NCBI GenBank assembly: GCA_031551635.1
Contig: JAVBNH010000013.1
Span: 44,452 to 108,451 of the forward strand
DNA: 64,000 nt
DNA from: JAVBNH01 sp031551635
GTDB lineage: Bacteria; Bacillota; Clostridia; Oscillospirales; Acutalibacteraceae
Reading direction: 5' to 3'
Translations under genes and position numbers: made by a program
Shown: piece by piece, positions 42,074-50,359 of the stretch
Position numbering within the stretch: the stretch's first letter is position 1
Layout: the number at the start of each line of letters is the position of its first letter
Notes under the pieces: model-generated
The model's input: only the letters and a program-made list of their open reading frames with translations
What the model was told of the DNA's origin: nothing
Databases searched by the model: none

Positions 42074-42772
42074 ATGGACTCATATATTGATTTATATATC
42101 ACCCGGCACGGTCAGTCGCAAGGTAATCTGCGCTTCGCGAACAATGAAGAAGCTCCGGAACTGAGCGAGGAGGAACGCCGGAATCCCCCACTCACAGAGC
42201 TCGGGCACAGGCAGTCTTTTCTCTTGGGTGAAAGGCTCGCACCTTGCGATTTTGACGCGGTTATTGTCAGCCCGCTTTACAGAGCCGTTCAAACCGCTAT
42301 TCCTATTGTCACAAAGCAAACTGGAAAAAGCGCAAACAGGATTGAGCTGATGAGCGAAATTATGGAGGTCGGAAACAGCGGCGATTACCGCGGAACACCT
42401 CTTGAAAAGTTAAAAAATGACTTCCCTGATATTGAATTTATACCTGTCGAAAGCGACAGCCCGCTTTTTTCGGAAACAGATGAAAACGAGGACAGGGACT
42501 TAAGACTGCTGAGAGCACAGAATGTTATATCTTACATAAAAAAAAGGTTCACCTACGGCGCGAGCATACTAATAGTCGCGCATGGAACCTTTAATCATTC
42601 ATTAACAACAGCGGCGATAAACTTCCCTCTTGTCGATAATTTTAATTTTTGCAGCGAAAATACCGCACTGACAAAGGTCAGATATTTCGAAAACGGGCGA
42701 ACCAGACTTTCATACTCAGACGATTTGTCCCACCTGATTCCCGAATTCCCACACCATACATTTTCACTATAA
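42074..42772 (+). CDS. Histidine phosphatase (phosphoglycerate mutase-like) family protein
   Basis: The 232-aa protein has the catalytic RHG motif in YITRHGQSQGN, a second arginine in VSPLYRAVQTA, and the later histidine in LIVAHGTFNHS. It is a cytoplasmic phosphohydrolase or mutase of unknown substrate. It follows the XRE gene by 7 bp. Confidence 0.88.
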   Translation: MDSYIDLYITRHGQSQGNLRFANNEEAPELSEEERRNPPLTELGHRQSFLLGERLAPCDFDAVIVSPLYRAVQTAIPIVTKQTGKSANRIELMSEIMEVGNSGDYRGTPLEKLKNDFPDIEFIPVESDSPLFSETDENEDRDLRLLRAQNVISYIKKRFTYGASILIVAHGTFNHSLTTAAINFPLVDNFNFCSENTALTKVRYFENGRTRLSYSDDLSHLIPEFPHHTFSL

Positions 42773-42809
42773 CCGTAATGACAATGTAAATCAATTTTAT
42801 TAAATTATG

Positions 42810-42844
42810 TTGACAATAGTTAAAAATATGGTTATAATGTAACC
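42810..42844 (+). promoter_or_regulatory. Promoter with palindromic operator for the RelB-YafQ module
   Basis: TTGACA and TATAAT are consensus sequences spaced by exactly 17 bp. The dyad GGTTA-TAATG-TAACC (42830-42844) covers the -10 box, the usual arrangement for autoregulation by a RelB/DinJ antitoxin. Confidence 0.75.
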
Positions 42845-42860
42845 AAAGGAGATGAGTTTA

Positions 42861-43133
42861 ATGTCAACAACGAACTTAAATATAAGGATAGATGAAGATT
42901 TAAAAAAATCGGCCGAGCATATTTTTAACGAACTGGGTCTGAATATGTCAACAGCTTTAACGGTTTTTTTAAGGCAAACAGTCAGATATAATGGAATACC
43001 TTTTGATTTGCGTCTTGAGATTCCTAATGAAGAAACTTTAAAAGCTATTGACGATGTTAACAATAACAGGAATATGAGTAGACCTTTCAAAAGTGTAAAA
43101 GAATTAATGGAGGACTTGGATGCTGGCAATTAG
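42861..43133 (+). CDS. RelB/DinJ-family antitoxin
   Basis: The 90-aa protein begins with a ribbon-helix-helix (NLNIRIDEDLKKSAEHIFNE, then LGLNMSTALTVFLRQTV), which binds DNA as a dimer. The C-terminal part (about residues 55-90) should wrap the toxin. An AAAGGAG lies 9 nt upstream of the ATG chosen. It overlaps the toxin gene by 14 bp. Confidence 0.92.
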   Translation: MSTTNLNIRIDEDLKKSAEHIFNELGLNMSTALTVFLRQTVRYNGIPFDLRLEIPNEETLKAIDDVNNNRNMSRPFKSVKELMEDLDAGN

Positions 43134-43392
43134 TTATTCCTCCAAATTCAAAAAAGACTATAAAAATGTAATAAAACGCGGTTATGATAAAAAACTACTT
43201 GAAGAAGTCCTTGAGATTCTTTGTTCAGAAAAATCTTTACCGCAGAAATACCATGACCATTCACTATCAGGAAAATTTGCTGGACACAGAGAGTGTCACA
43301 TAACGCCTGATTGGTTATTGATATATAAGATAGAGAATGATATTTTAAAACTATCTTTGACCCGAACAGGAACACACAGCGATTTATTTTGA
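43120..43392 (+). CDS. YafQ-type mRNA interferase toxin (RelE superfamily)
   Basis: The 90-aa toxin has the compact RelE/YafQ fold: FKKDYKNVIKRGYD at the start, LSGKFAGHRECHI, PDWLLIYKIEND and LTRTGTHSDLF, with the H, D and H residues used for ribosome-dependent mRNA cleavage. It is coupled to the antitoxin. A terminator covers its last codons. Confidence 0.92.
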   Translation: MLAISYSSKFKKDYKNVIKRGYDKKLLEEVLEILCSEKSLPQKYHDHSLSGKFAGHRECHITPDWLLIYKIENDILKLSLTRTGTHSDLF

Positions 43393-43408
43393 TAAATCGC
43401 TGCTTTTT
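43378..43408 (+). terminator. Intrinsic terminator of the RelB-YafQ module
   Basis: AGCGATTTAT pairs with ATAAATCGCT, followed by GCTTTTT. The left arm lies inside the yafQ coding end and the stop codon is in the loop region. Confidence 0.85.
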
Positions 43409-43422
43409 ATAAATGATTCTTG

Positions 43423-43457
43423 CATCCAGTATCTAACATCCAGTATCTAGCATCTAA
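43423..43457. repeat. Heptanucleotide array (CATCCAG/TATCTAA)
   Basis: Five units, CATCCAG, TATCTAA, CATCCAG, TATCTAG and CATCTAA, lie between the yafQ terminator and the GNAT gene. The stop codon of the GNAT gene is inside the last unit. Confidence 0.7.
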
Positions 43458-44632
43458 ACTCCGTCTACCTCTGAAATTATAACCGGCAAAGGAAACCACG
43501 AGGCACAACAGGCATCTATTTCGTCCCTGCGTTCGCTGTATATTGATGAAAAAAACCTGACTGCTTCAAGGTGCGAAAGCTTTGTATCCGGCTCATCTTC
43601 ACTTTCGCAAACACTTACCTTATTGTTCTTTATAGATATTTTTATGTTTTCTTCTCTCGCAAAACCATTTATGAAAACCTTTAATTCCCCGTCACAAAGT
43701 TTTTTGTATGAAGTTTTCAGATGTAGAAAAGCTTCAACAACATTACGGTAATTCAAAATTGAAAATTGCTCACATTTGCTATATGAATACCCTTCACTAA
43801 ACGGGAGAATTGCTTTTAAAAGAGCGTGCGAATGCTCGGGGATTGCAAAGCAGATACTGCGTTCATCCTCGCCCTCAGGTTTCTGTGAATTTTCAAGTGC
43901 GGAAATAAGCATCTCGGCATAATCTTTATCGTCACAGGCATATATTTCTCTTGCATAATTTCTTGTTGAATTTAAAACAATATAACCCGCAAACCTGTCA
44001 CCGTCAAAAAAAGCATAAGGTCTCCCAGACCATGAGCAGAGAATGTCGTAAAGTGAAGCTGCCTTACGTGAAGTGCTCAAGGGCTGAGAGTTATACAGCT
44101 CTTCAATTTTAAGAAGGATTTCAGTGTCGTTTTCGTGAACTTCGGTGCACGAAAAGACGCTTTTTTTATCTTTGCCGAAAACATGGCGGACACTTGTGTC
44201 ATTAATATCGAAATAATACATATAGCCGCCCTTGTCATAGGAGAAATGCATATATCTGTGCCGCCTGCCTCCGAGATAAGAGAGGTCGACTCCTCTCTTT
44301 ACCATTTCCTCAAGCGAAAAATTCATTGTTGACTTCATATAGCCTGCGCCTCTGTGAGCTTTACTTACAGCGACATTTCCGATGCCCGCGATATTCAGCT
44401 CTTTCCCCAGTACCTTCATCTTGTTATAGTAAAGACCGATAGCGGCGAGGATTTTTCCGTCAACGCGGGCTATAATATTGTTTTCCCAAGGCGCATATTC
44501 TTTTTTATAAAGCTTCGGCAGCATCCCCATAAAGCCGGGGCTCTGTTCAAAACCAAAGGTATCATTAAGCAAAAACATCAGCTCATCATAATCATCGGCG
44601 CCACCTCGTCCGATAAAGTAATCATTTGTCAT
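43454..44632 (-). CDS. GNAT-family N-acetyltransferase (Eis-like architecture)
   Basis: The 392-aa protein has a GNAT core in the first half, with NVAVSKAHRGAGYMKSTMN as the acetyl-CoA-binding A-motif. A second half suggests a tandem GNAT and sterol-carrier-like domain (DGELKVFINGFAREENI), as in Eis-type enzymes. The start MTNDYFIG has GGGGAG 8 nt upstream. The acceptor is unknown. Confidence 0.8.
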   Translation of the reverse strand: MTNDYFIGRGGADDYDELMFLLNDTFGFEQSPGFMGMLPKLYKKEYAPWENNIIARVDGKILAAIGLYYNKMKVLGKELNIAGIGNVAVSKAHRGAGYMKSTMNFSLEEMVKRGVDLSYLGGRRHRYMHFSYDKGGYMYYFDINDTSVRHVFGKDKKSVFSCTEVHENDTEILLKIEELYNSQPLSTSRKAASLYDILCSWSGRPYAFFDGDRFAGYIVLNSTRNYAREIYACDDKDYAEMLISALENSQKPEGEDERSICFAIPEHSHALLKAILPFSEGYSYSKCEQFSILNYRNVVEAFLHLKTSYKKLCDGELKVFINGFAREENIKISIKNNKVSVCESEDEPDTKLSHLEAVRFFSSIYSERRDEIDACCASWFPLPVIISEVDGV

Positions 44633-44753
44633 ACTATTTCTCCCCATGAAAATAAATTTGATATATAATACCATATTTAAAAGAAAAAAACAACAAATAA
44701 TTACCATTTAACTATTGCCCTATATTATAAATTATGGTATTATTAGTTGTTAT

Positions 44754-44828
44754 AAGTACCTTGATGTGCTGAAAGCTCAAGAAAAACAATTTTTGCGTTG
44801 TGAGCCTGGCAAGCCAAACTCACATTAG
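44754..44828 (+). repeat. Dispersed ~76-bp palindromic repeat, copy F1
   Basis: Forward copy, the most diverged of the set (GTGAGCCTGGCAAGCCAAACTCAC). It shares its final TAG with the start of F2. Confidence 0.8.
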
Positions 44829-44901
44829 TACCTTAGTGGGCTGAAAGCGCAATAAAAAACAAGACTTGGGTTGTGGGCTTGGCAAGCCAAGCCCACGTTA
44901 G
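44826..44901 (+). repeat. Dispersed ~76-bp palindromic repeat, copy F2
   Basis: Forward copy matching the consensus closely, with perfect arms GTGGGCTTGGC and GCCAAGCCCAC. It ends at GTTAG, 10 bp before the ruvC ribosome-binding site, and keeps an open frame into ruvC. Confidence 0.9.
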
Positions 44902-44923
44902 AATGATAGCGGAAGGTGAACTT

Positions 44924-45421
44924 TTGAGAATTCTCGGTATTGACCCGGGTTATGCCATAGTTGGCTGGGGAATTGTTGACTTTGCCGGAAATAAATTTAC
45001 CGTTATCGATTACGGAGCGATTTTTACCTCTTCAGATACTCAATTTTCTGACCGGCTCGAAAAAATTTTCGATGATGTTTGCGCACTTATTGAGCGTTAC
45101 CGTCCCGAAACAATGGCAATCGAGAAGCTTTTTTATAACACAAATGAAAAAACCTTTATCGATGTAAGTCAGGCAAGAGGCGTATTGCTGCTTTCGGCAA
45201 AAAAGAACTTGATGAGCATTGGCGAATACACCCCTCTTCAAGTCAAGCAAAGCGTTGTTGGTTATGGCAGAGCAGAAAAAAAACAGGTTCAGGAAATGAC
45301 AAAAATCATACTCGGTCTCGAACGCATTCCGAAACCTGACGACACAGCAGACGCTCTGGCTATGGCTATATGTCACGCTCATTCAAGCGGCTCGAGTTTA
45401 ATGAACTATAAGCTTAAATAA
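44924..45421 (+). CDS. ruvC: Holliday junction resolvase RuvC
   Basis: RuvC cuts Holliday junctions together with RuvAB. The RNase-H-like fold shows LGIDPGYAIVGWGIVD (first aspartate, residues 4-19), the acidic residue in MAIEKLFYNTN, and the C-terminal DDTADALAMAICH with two aspartates. The true start is a TTG 5 nt after GGAAGGTG, giving the canonical MRILGIDPG. A longer frame of 17 extra residues exists only because the repeat copy just upstream is open in that frame. ruvA and ruvB follow. Confidence 0.95.
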   Translation: MRILGIDPGYAIVGWGIVDFAGNKFTVIDYGAIFTSSDTQFSDRLEKIFDDVCALIERYRPETMAIEKLFYNTNEKTFIDVSQARGVLLLSAKKNLMSIGEYTPLQVKQSVVGYGRAEKKQVQEMTKIILGLERIPKPDDTADALAMAICHAHSSGSSLMNYKLK

Positions 45422-45427
45422 TTGCTA

Positions 45428-45451
45428 AATGACAATGGAGAATGGAAAATG
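45428..45451 (+). repeat. Heptamer-like array supplying the ruvA ribosome-binding site and start
   Basis: Units AATGACA, ATGGAGA, ATGGAAA and a final ATG. The GGAG of the second unit is the ribosome-binding site, and the last ATG is the ruvA start codon. Confidence 0.5.
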
Positions 45452-46057
45452 TTTTATTGCATTTCAGGAAAAATAATTATGACCGACGCGCAGAGTGTTG
45501 CTGTCGACTGTTCAGGTGTCGGTTTCCGCTGTTTTACCAGTATAAATACGCTTAAAAAAATCGGCAAACCGGGCGAAAATGTCACCTTACTGACACACCT
45601 GTCTGTCAGGGAAGACGCTCTTGACCTCTTCGGTTTCAGCTCGAACGAGGAATTAAGCTGCTTTAAGCTACTGATTTCCGTTACGGGCGTAGGTCCTAAA
45701 GCCGCTCTGGCGGTGCTCTCGGAGCTGTCGCCGGAAAAACTCGCGCTGTGCATAGCTACAGGCGACACAAAAACTATAACAAGAGCTCAAGGGGTAGGTC
45801 CGAAGCTCGCGCAAAGAATGGTGCTTGAGCTGAAGGATAAGCTTGCCTCAAACCTTCCAGCGGCAATGGACAGCGAAAAAATCGAGGCTGCCGGTATCGC
45901 CAGCGCCTCGGGCAACGCGGCTGAGGCAGTCTCTGCCCTTGCGGTGCTTGGCTACAGTCAGTCGGAGGCATCAGTCACTGTCAGCAAAATCGACAGCAGT
46001 CTTTCTGTTGAAGAAATCATCAAGCAAGCATTAAAATTACTCTCAAAACGTTACTAA
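45449..46057 (+). CDS. ruvA: Holliday junction branch migration protein RuvA
   Basis: RuvA binds the junction and recruits RuvB. The N-terminal OB fold (MFYCISGKI, SVAVDCSGVGFRCFTS) is followed by two helix-hairpin-helix motifs, LLISVTGVGPKAALAVLSEL and ITRAQGVGPKLAQRMVLELK. The C-terminal domain III is linked by an alanine/serine-rich hinge. The start has GGAG 8 nt upstream. At 202 aa it is full length. Confidence 0.96.
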   Translation: MFYCISGKIIMTDAQSVAVDCSGVGFRCFTSINTLKKIGKPGENVTLLTHLSVREDALDLFGFSSNEELSCFKLLISVTGVGPKAALAVLSELSPEKLALCIATGDTKTITRAQGVGPKLAQRMVLELKDKLASNLPAAMDSEKIEAAGIASASGNAAEAVSALAVLGYSQSEASVTVSKIDSSLSVEEIIKQALKLLSKRY

Positions 46058-46091
46058 TTTTTTCATTATTGAATATTAAGGATTAAAAATT

Positions 46092-47099
46092 ATGGATTTT
46101 GAAGATGAGAGCAGACTCATTGCTCCTGATATATCGGCGCTTGACGCCGAAATTGATGTATCCTTGCGCCCTAAGGCTCTCAGTGAGTATATCGGTCAGG
46201 AAAAAGTCAAGGAAAATCTAAAAATTTATATAACTGCGGCACTGAACCGTACAGAATCCCTCGACCACGTGCTTCTATACGGCCCACCCGGTCTGGGGAA
46301 AACTACTCTTGCCGGAATTATAGCCAATGAGATGAACGTTCAGATTCGCGTGACCTCGGGGCCAGCCATCGAAAAACCGGGTGACCTTGCCGCACTTCTG
46401 ACCAATCTCAATGAGGGCGATGTGCTTTTTATCGATGAAATCCACCGACTTTCAAGAAGTGTTGAAGAGGTTTTATACCCGGCGATGGAGGATTTTTCGC
46501 TTGATATTATCATCGGCAAAGGTCCTTCCGCACGCTCGATAAGGCTTGATATTCCTCACTTCACCTTAATCGGTGCCACAACCCGCTCGGGGCAGCTTAC
46601 GGCTCCCCTGCGCGACAGGTTCGGCGTTGTTCTGCGCCTTGAGCTGTATACAAACGAGGAACTCGCCTGTATAGTCAAGCGGAGCGCAGGCATACTAAAT
46701 ATCGGAATAGACGACGAAGGCGCGGTTGAGATAGCCTCACGCTCGAGGGGAACACCGCGAATCGCTAACAGGCTCCTTAAACGTGTCAGGGACTTCGCTC
46801 AGGTGCTCTCTGACGGTGTTATAACTATCAGTGAGGCGCAAACGGCGCTTGACCGAATGGAAATTGACCATTTAGGGCTGGATTCAATCGACAGAAAAAT
46901 GCTCGGCGCAATGATAACACATTATAGGGGCGGTCCTGTTGGGCTCGAGACAATCGCCGCTATAATAGGTGAGGAAGCAATTACCATTGAGGATGTTTAT
47001 GAGCCGTATTTAATGCAAATAGGCTTTTTGGCAAGAACGCCCCGCGGCAGAATTGTTACACCCTCAGCATATAAGCATCTCGGCTTTCCGGCGTTGTAA
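46092..47099 (+). CDS. ruvB: Holliday junction branch migration ATPase RuvB
   Basis: RuvB is the AAA+ motor that drives branch migration. LRPKALSEYIGQEKVKENL, Walker A GPPGLGKTT, Walker B LFIDEIHRLS, sensor 1 IGATTRSGQLTAPLRDRFG and the C-terminal winged helix (GFLARTPRGRIVTPSAYKHL) are all intact. The length of 335 aa is standard. Confidence 0.97.
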   Translation: MDFEDESRLIAPDISALDAEIDVSLRPKALSEYIGQEKVKENLKIYITAALNRTESLDHVLLYGPPGLGKTTLAGIIANEMNVQIRVTSGPAIEKPGDLAALLTNLNEGDVLFIDEIHRLSRSVEEVLYPAMEDFSLDIIIGKGPSARSIRLDIPHFTLIGATTRSGQLTAPLRDRFGVVLRLELYTNEELACIVKRSAGILNIGIDDEGAVEIASRSRGTPRIANRLLKRVRDFAQVLSDGVITISEAQTALDRMEIDHLGLDSIDRKMLGAMITHYRGGPVGLETIAAIIGEEAITIEDVYEPYLMQIGFLARTPRGRIVTPSAYKHLGFPAL

Positions 47100-47144
47100 T
47101 AGACTTAAATACGCTAAAATAAATTTTTTAGGAGTTGTCATATT

Positions 47145-48494
47145 ATGGGCAGACTTTTTGGAACAGACGGTATCAGAGGCATTGCAAACACTGAATTATC
47201 AGCGGAGCTCGCGACAAAAATCGGCAGAGCGGCAGCCGCAGTCCTCGCCAAAAAGAGTAATGGCAGACCCAGAATACTTATCGGCAAAGACACAAGAATT
47301 TCAGGCACAATGCTTGTTTATGCCATAAGCGCAGGTTTTTTGTCCGTTGGCTCCGAAGTTTACAATATCGGCACAGCTCCCACTCCTACAATAGCTTATC
47401 TTGCTAAAAAACATAATTATGACGCGGCTGTAGTTATATCAGCCTCGCACAACCCCTGTGAATATAACGGCATCAAATTTTTCGACTGCAACGGCTACAA
47501 GCTTCCAGACGAGGTCGAAAATGAGATTGAAAGTATTATTCTTGACGACACTTATATATTCCCGCAGATTATCGGCAAGGATGTCGGCTATGTCGGTAGA
47601 GACGACCGTGCGACCTCTGAATATGTCAAGCATATCATAGATTCCTGCTGCTGCACACTTGACGGAATGAAAATAGCCTTCGACTGCGCTAACGGCGCCT
47701 CCAGCAAAACTGCAAGCCGGATTTTTCCTGTGCTCGGCGCTCAGTGCCATTTTCTTTCAGACACGCCGGACGGAACTAATATCAATCTTAAATGCGGCTC
47801 AACACATATGGATAACCTCTGTAATTATGTGGTTGACCATAAGTGCGACATAGGTTTTGCCTTTGACGGTGACGCTGACAGAATGCTTTGTGTTGATAAA
47901 AACGGCAGAATAATTGACGGCGACAGAATTATGGGAATTCTCGCAAAGCATATGAAAAACAAGGGTCAGTTAAATAAAAACACTCTTGTCGCCACTGTTA
48001 TGAGCAATATGGGACTTTTTGAATTCTTGAAACAGAATGGTATTTCTTATGAAAAAACCAAGGTAGGCGACAGATATGTGCTTGAAAATATGCTTGAAAA
48101 CGGTTATAATCTCGGCGGTGAGCAGTCAGGTCATATAATTTTATCCGACTATTCAACCACCGGAGACGGTCAGCTTTCAGCAGTTCAGCTAATGCGCTGT
48201 CTTTGCGAAGCGAACCGACCGCTTCACGAAATAGCGGATGAAATTGAGATTTTCCCGCAGGTGATGATAAATGTAAAAGTTTCCGCCTACGGTAAGCACA
48301 GGCTTAATGATGATCAGGAAATAAAATTCGCTATTTCAGAAGCTGAGCATCAGCTTGGTGTTAACGGCAGAATTCTTGTCAGAGCCTCCGGCACAGAACC
48401 GCTGGTTCGCGTTATGATTGAAGGGCGCGATGAAAAGCAGATACAGGTTCTCAGCGAGGAAATCGCCGATTTGATTCAGGAACGCCTTATTTAG
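47145..48494 (+). CDS. glmM: Phosphoglucosamine mutase
   Basis: GlmM interconverts glucosamine 6- and 1-phosphate for UDP-GlcNAc and peptidoglycan synthesis. FGTDGIRG opens the protein, ISASHNP holds the phosphoserine Ser101, and DGDADR is the metal-binding loop. GEQSGHIIL and RASGTEPLVRVMIEG are the sugar- and phosphate-binding motifs. The length of 449 aa is standard. The stop codon TAG is the first triplet of a dispersed repeat copy, so the repeat boundary coincides with the end of the gene. Confidence 0.97.
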   Translation: MGRLFGTDGIRGIANTELSAELATKIGRAAAAVLAKKSNGRPRILIGKDTRISGTMLVYAISAGFLSVGSEVYNIGTAPTPTIAYLAKKHNYDAAVVISASHNPCEYNGIKFFDCNGYKLPDEVENEIESIILDDTYIFPQIIGKDVGYVGRDDRATSEYVKHIIDSCCCTLDGMKIAFDCANGASSKTASRIFPVLGAQCHFLSDTPDGTNINLKCGSTHMDNLCNYVVDHKCDIGFAFDGDADRMLCVDKNGRIIDGDRIMGILAKHMKNKGQLNKNTLVATVMSNMGLFEFLKQNGISYEKTKVGDRYVLENMLENGYNLGGEQSGHIILSDYSTTGDGQLSAVQLMRCLCEANRPLHEIADEIEIFPQVMINVKVSAYGKHRLNDDQEIKFAISEAEHQLGVNGRILVRASGTEPLVRVMIEGRDEKQIQVLSEEIADLIQERLI

Positions 48495-48566
48495 TACCTT
48501 ATTGAGCTGAATGCTCAATAAAAACACTACTTGGGTTGTAGGCCTGGCAAGCCAAACCCACGTTAG
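48492..48566 (+). repeat. Dispersed ~76-bp palindromic repeat, copy G
   Basis: Forward copy from TAGTACC to GTTAG, slightly diverged (GTAGGCCTGGCAAGCCAAACCCAC). Its first triplet is the glmM stop codon. Confidence 0.9.
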
Positions 48567-48601
48567 ATATACACAGGAATAAATATTTGTGAGGAATTTT
48601 A

Positions 48602-49468
48602 ATGCGGGTAAGTGAAAACTGGAAGGATTATGAGCTGCTGGACTGCTCGGACGGCGAGCGTCTTGAGCGCTGGGGCAATGTCATTTTGATTCGCCCCGAC
48701 CCGCAGATAATCTGGAAATCCCCTAAAAAGCACGAGCTTTGGAAAAATGCACACGCGAGGTATCTGCGTTCAAGCAGCGGCGGCGGAAAATGGGAGACAT
48801 ATAAGCCGATTCCTGAATCCTGGACGATAAAATACAATGACCTGCGTTTTAATGTGAAGCCTATGGGTTTCAAGCATACCGGAGTTTTCCCGGAGCAGGC
48901 TGCGAACTGGGACTTGACTGCAGGCATTATTAAAGCGGCAAAAACAAAGCCGAGAGTTCTCAACCTTTTCGCCTACACCGGCTGCGCCACTGTTTCGGCT
49001 CTTGCCGCGGGCGCTGAGGTCACTCATGTTGACGCTTCAAAGGGTATGGTCTCGTGGGCAAAGGAAAACGCGAAGGAATCCGGTCTTGAAAACGCCAGGG
49101 TACGCTATTTTGTGGACGACTGCATAAAGCTTGTTGAAAGAGAAATCCGCCGTGGCAGCAAATACGATATAATAATTATGGATCCGCCTTCATATGGCAG
49201 AGGTCCGGGCGGCGAGGTATGGAAGCTTGAGGACGAAATCTATTCACTATGCGTAAAATGCAGTGAAATCCTGTCAGACGACGCTCTACTTTTTATGATA
49301 AACTCTTATACTACCGGGCTTTCACCGGCTGTAATGCAATACATACTCTCGGATATTCTTTCCGGTAAATTTAAAGGCGTTGTCTCAGCCGATGAACTCG
49401 GATTAAAGGTTACTGTTTCGGGATTAACGCTTCCCTGCGGCTCAACCGCATTTTGGCAAAATCAATAA
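48602..49468 (+). CDS. Class I SAM-dependent methyltransferase (RlmI/PUA-less type)
   Basis: The 288-aa protein has the Rossmann SAM site VLNLFAYTGCATVSALAAGA, THVDASKGMVSWAKENA and the catalytic DPPSYGRGPGGE loop, as in the COG1092 rRNA cytosine-5 methyltransferases. It lacks an obvious PUA domain, and the N-terminal ~100 residues are a beta-rich region of unknown role. Probable rRNA methyltransferase, but substrate unproven. Confidence 0.85.
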   Translation: MRVSENWKDYELLDCSDGERLERWGNVILIRPDPQIIWKSPKKHELWKNAHARYLRSSSGGGKWETYKPIPESWTIKYNDLRFNVKPMGFKHTGVFPEQAANWDLTAGIIKAAKTKPRVLNLFAYTGCATVSALAAGAEVTHVDASKGMVSWAKENAKESGLENARVRYFVDDCIKLVEREIRRGSKYDIIIMDPPSYGRGPGGEVWKLEDEIYSLCVKCSEILSDDALLFMINSYTTGLSPAVMQYILSDILSGKFKGVVSADELGLKVTVSGLTLPCGSTAFWQNQ

Positions 49469-49501
49469 CTGTTTACAGAAAAAATATTTTTGGGGATTAG
49501 A

Positions 49502-50359
49502 ATGGAAAAAACACCGATAATCGAATTTAAAAATACAGGATTTCGTTATGACCCGATTGATGAAAAAGAACTGCCGCTGGCTGTTGATAATATAAATCTC
49601 AGGATTTACGAGGGTGAGCTAGTCGCGGTGCTCGGGCATAACGGCTCAGGGAAATCAACACTTGCGAAGCTTTGCAATGCGATTTTATTGCCAAGTGAGG
49701 GCAAGGTTTTTGTCCGCGGTATGGACACAAGTGAGGAAGAGAACGAGTTTAATATCAGAAAAACCGTCGGGGTTGTTTTTCAGAATCCCGACAACCAGAT
49801 TGTCGCGACAGTTGTCGAGGAGGATGTAGCCTTCGGACCCGAAAATCTAGGTATAGAGCCTTCTGAGATTCGCAAAAGAGTTGATGACGCGCTCAATACG
49901 GTCGGCATGTATGATTTCCGCCTCAAGGAGCCGCACAAGCTTTCCGGCGGTCAGAAGCAGAGGGTAGCCATTGCCGGAATTATCGCCATGCTGACAGACT
50001 GCATTGTTTTCGATGAACCTACCGCCATGCTTGACCCCTCCGGGCGAATCGAGGTTATGAACACCATCAAAAAACTGAACCGCGAAATGGGGAAAACTGT
50101 CGTTTTCATCACTCATTTTATGGACGAAGCGGTCAGAGCTGACAGGGTTATCGTGATGGATAACGCAAAAATCCTTCTTGACGGCACTCCGAAAGAGGTT
50201 TTCCGCAACCAGAACCTGATTAAGTCTATCGGTCTTGATGTACCTGTCCCGCTTGAGCTGTCAACGCTGTTAAAAAATGAAGGCATCAAGCTGCCTGAGG
50301 ATATATTAAGCATTGACGAGTTCATCAACGCGTTTTCAGCATTGAAAGGAAATTCATGA
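49502..50359 (+). CDS. ecfA1: Energy-coupling factor transporter ATPase EcfA1
   Basis: This is one of the two ATPases of a group II ECF transporter, which energises vitamin and metal uptake through interchangeable S components. Walker A GHNGSGKST, the Q-loop in VVFQNPDNQIVATVVEEDVA, signature LSGGQKQRVAIAGIIAM and Walker B CIVFDEPTAMLD are present. The start chosen follows GGGGAT; a start 12 bp earlier is less likely. It overlaps ecfA2 by 4 bp. Confidence 0.94.
   Translation: MEKTPIIEFKNTGFRYDPIDEKELPLAVDNINLRIYEGELVAVLGHNGSGKSTLAKLCNAILLPSEGKVFVRGMDTSEEENEFNIRKTVGVVFQNPDNQIVATVVEEDVAFGPENLGIEPSEIRKRVDDALNTVGMYDFRLKEPHKLSGGQKQRVAIAGIIAMLTDCIVFDEPTAMLDPSGRIEVMNTIKKLNREMGKTVVFITHFMDEAVRADRVIVMDNAKILLDGTPKEVFRNQNLIKSIGLDVPVPLELSTLLKNEGIKLPEDILSIDEFINAFSALKGNS

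Noticed and set aside
44873..44923. 17-residue N-terminal extension of RuvC from a GTG
   Set aside because: The extension is translated repeat sequence; the TTG with GGAAGGTG gives the canonical RuvC N-terminus.
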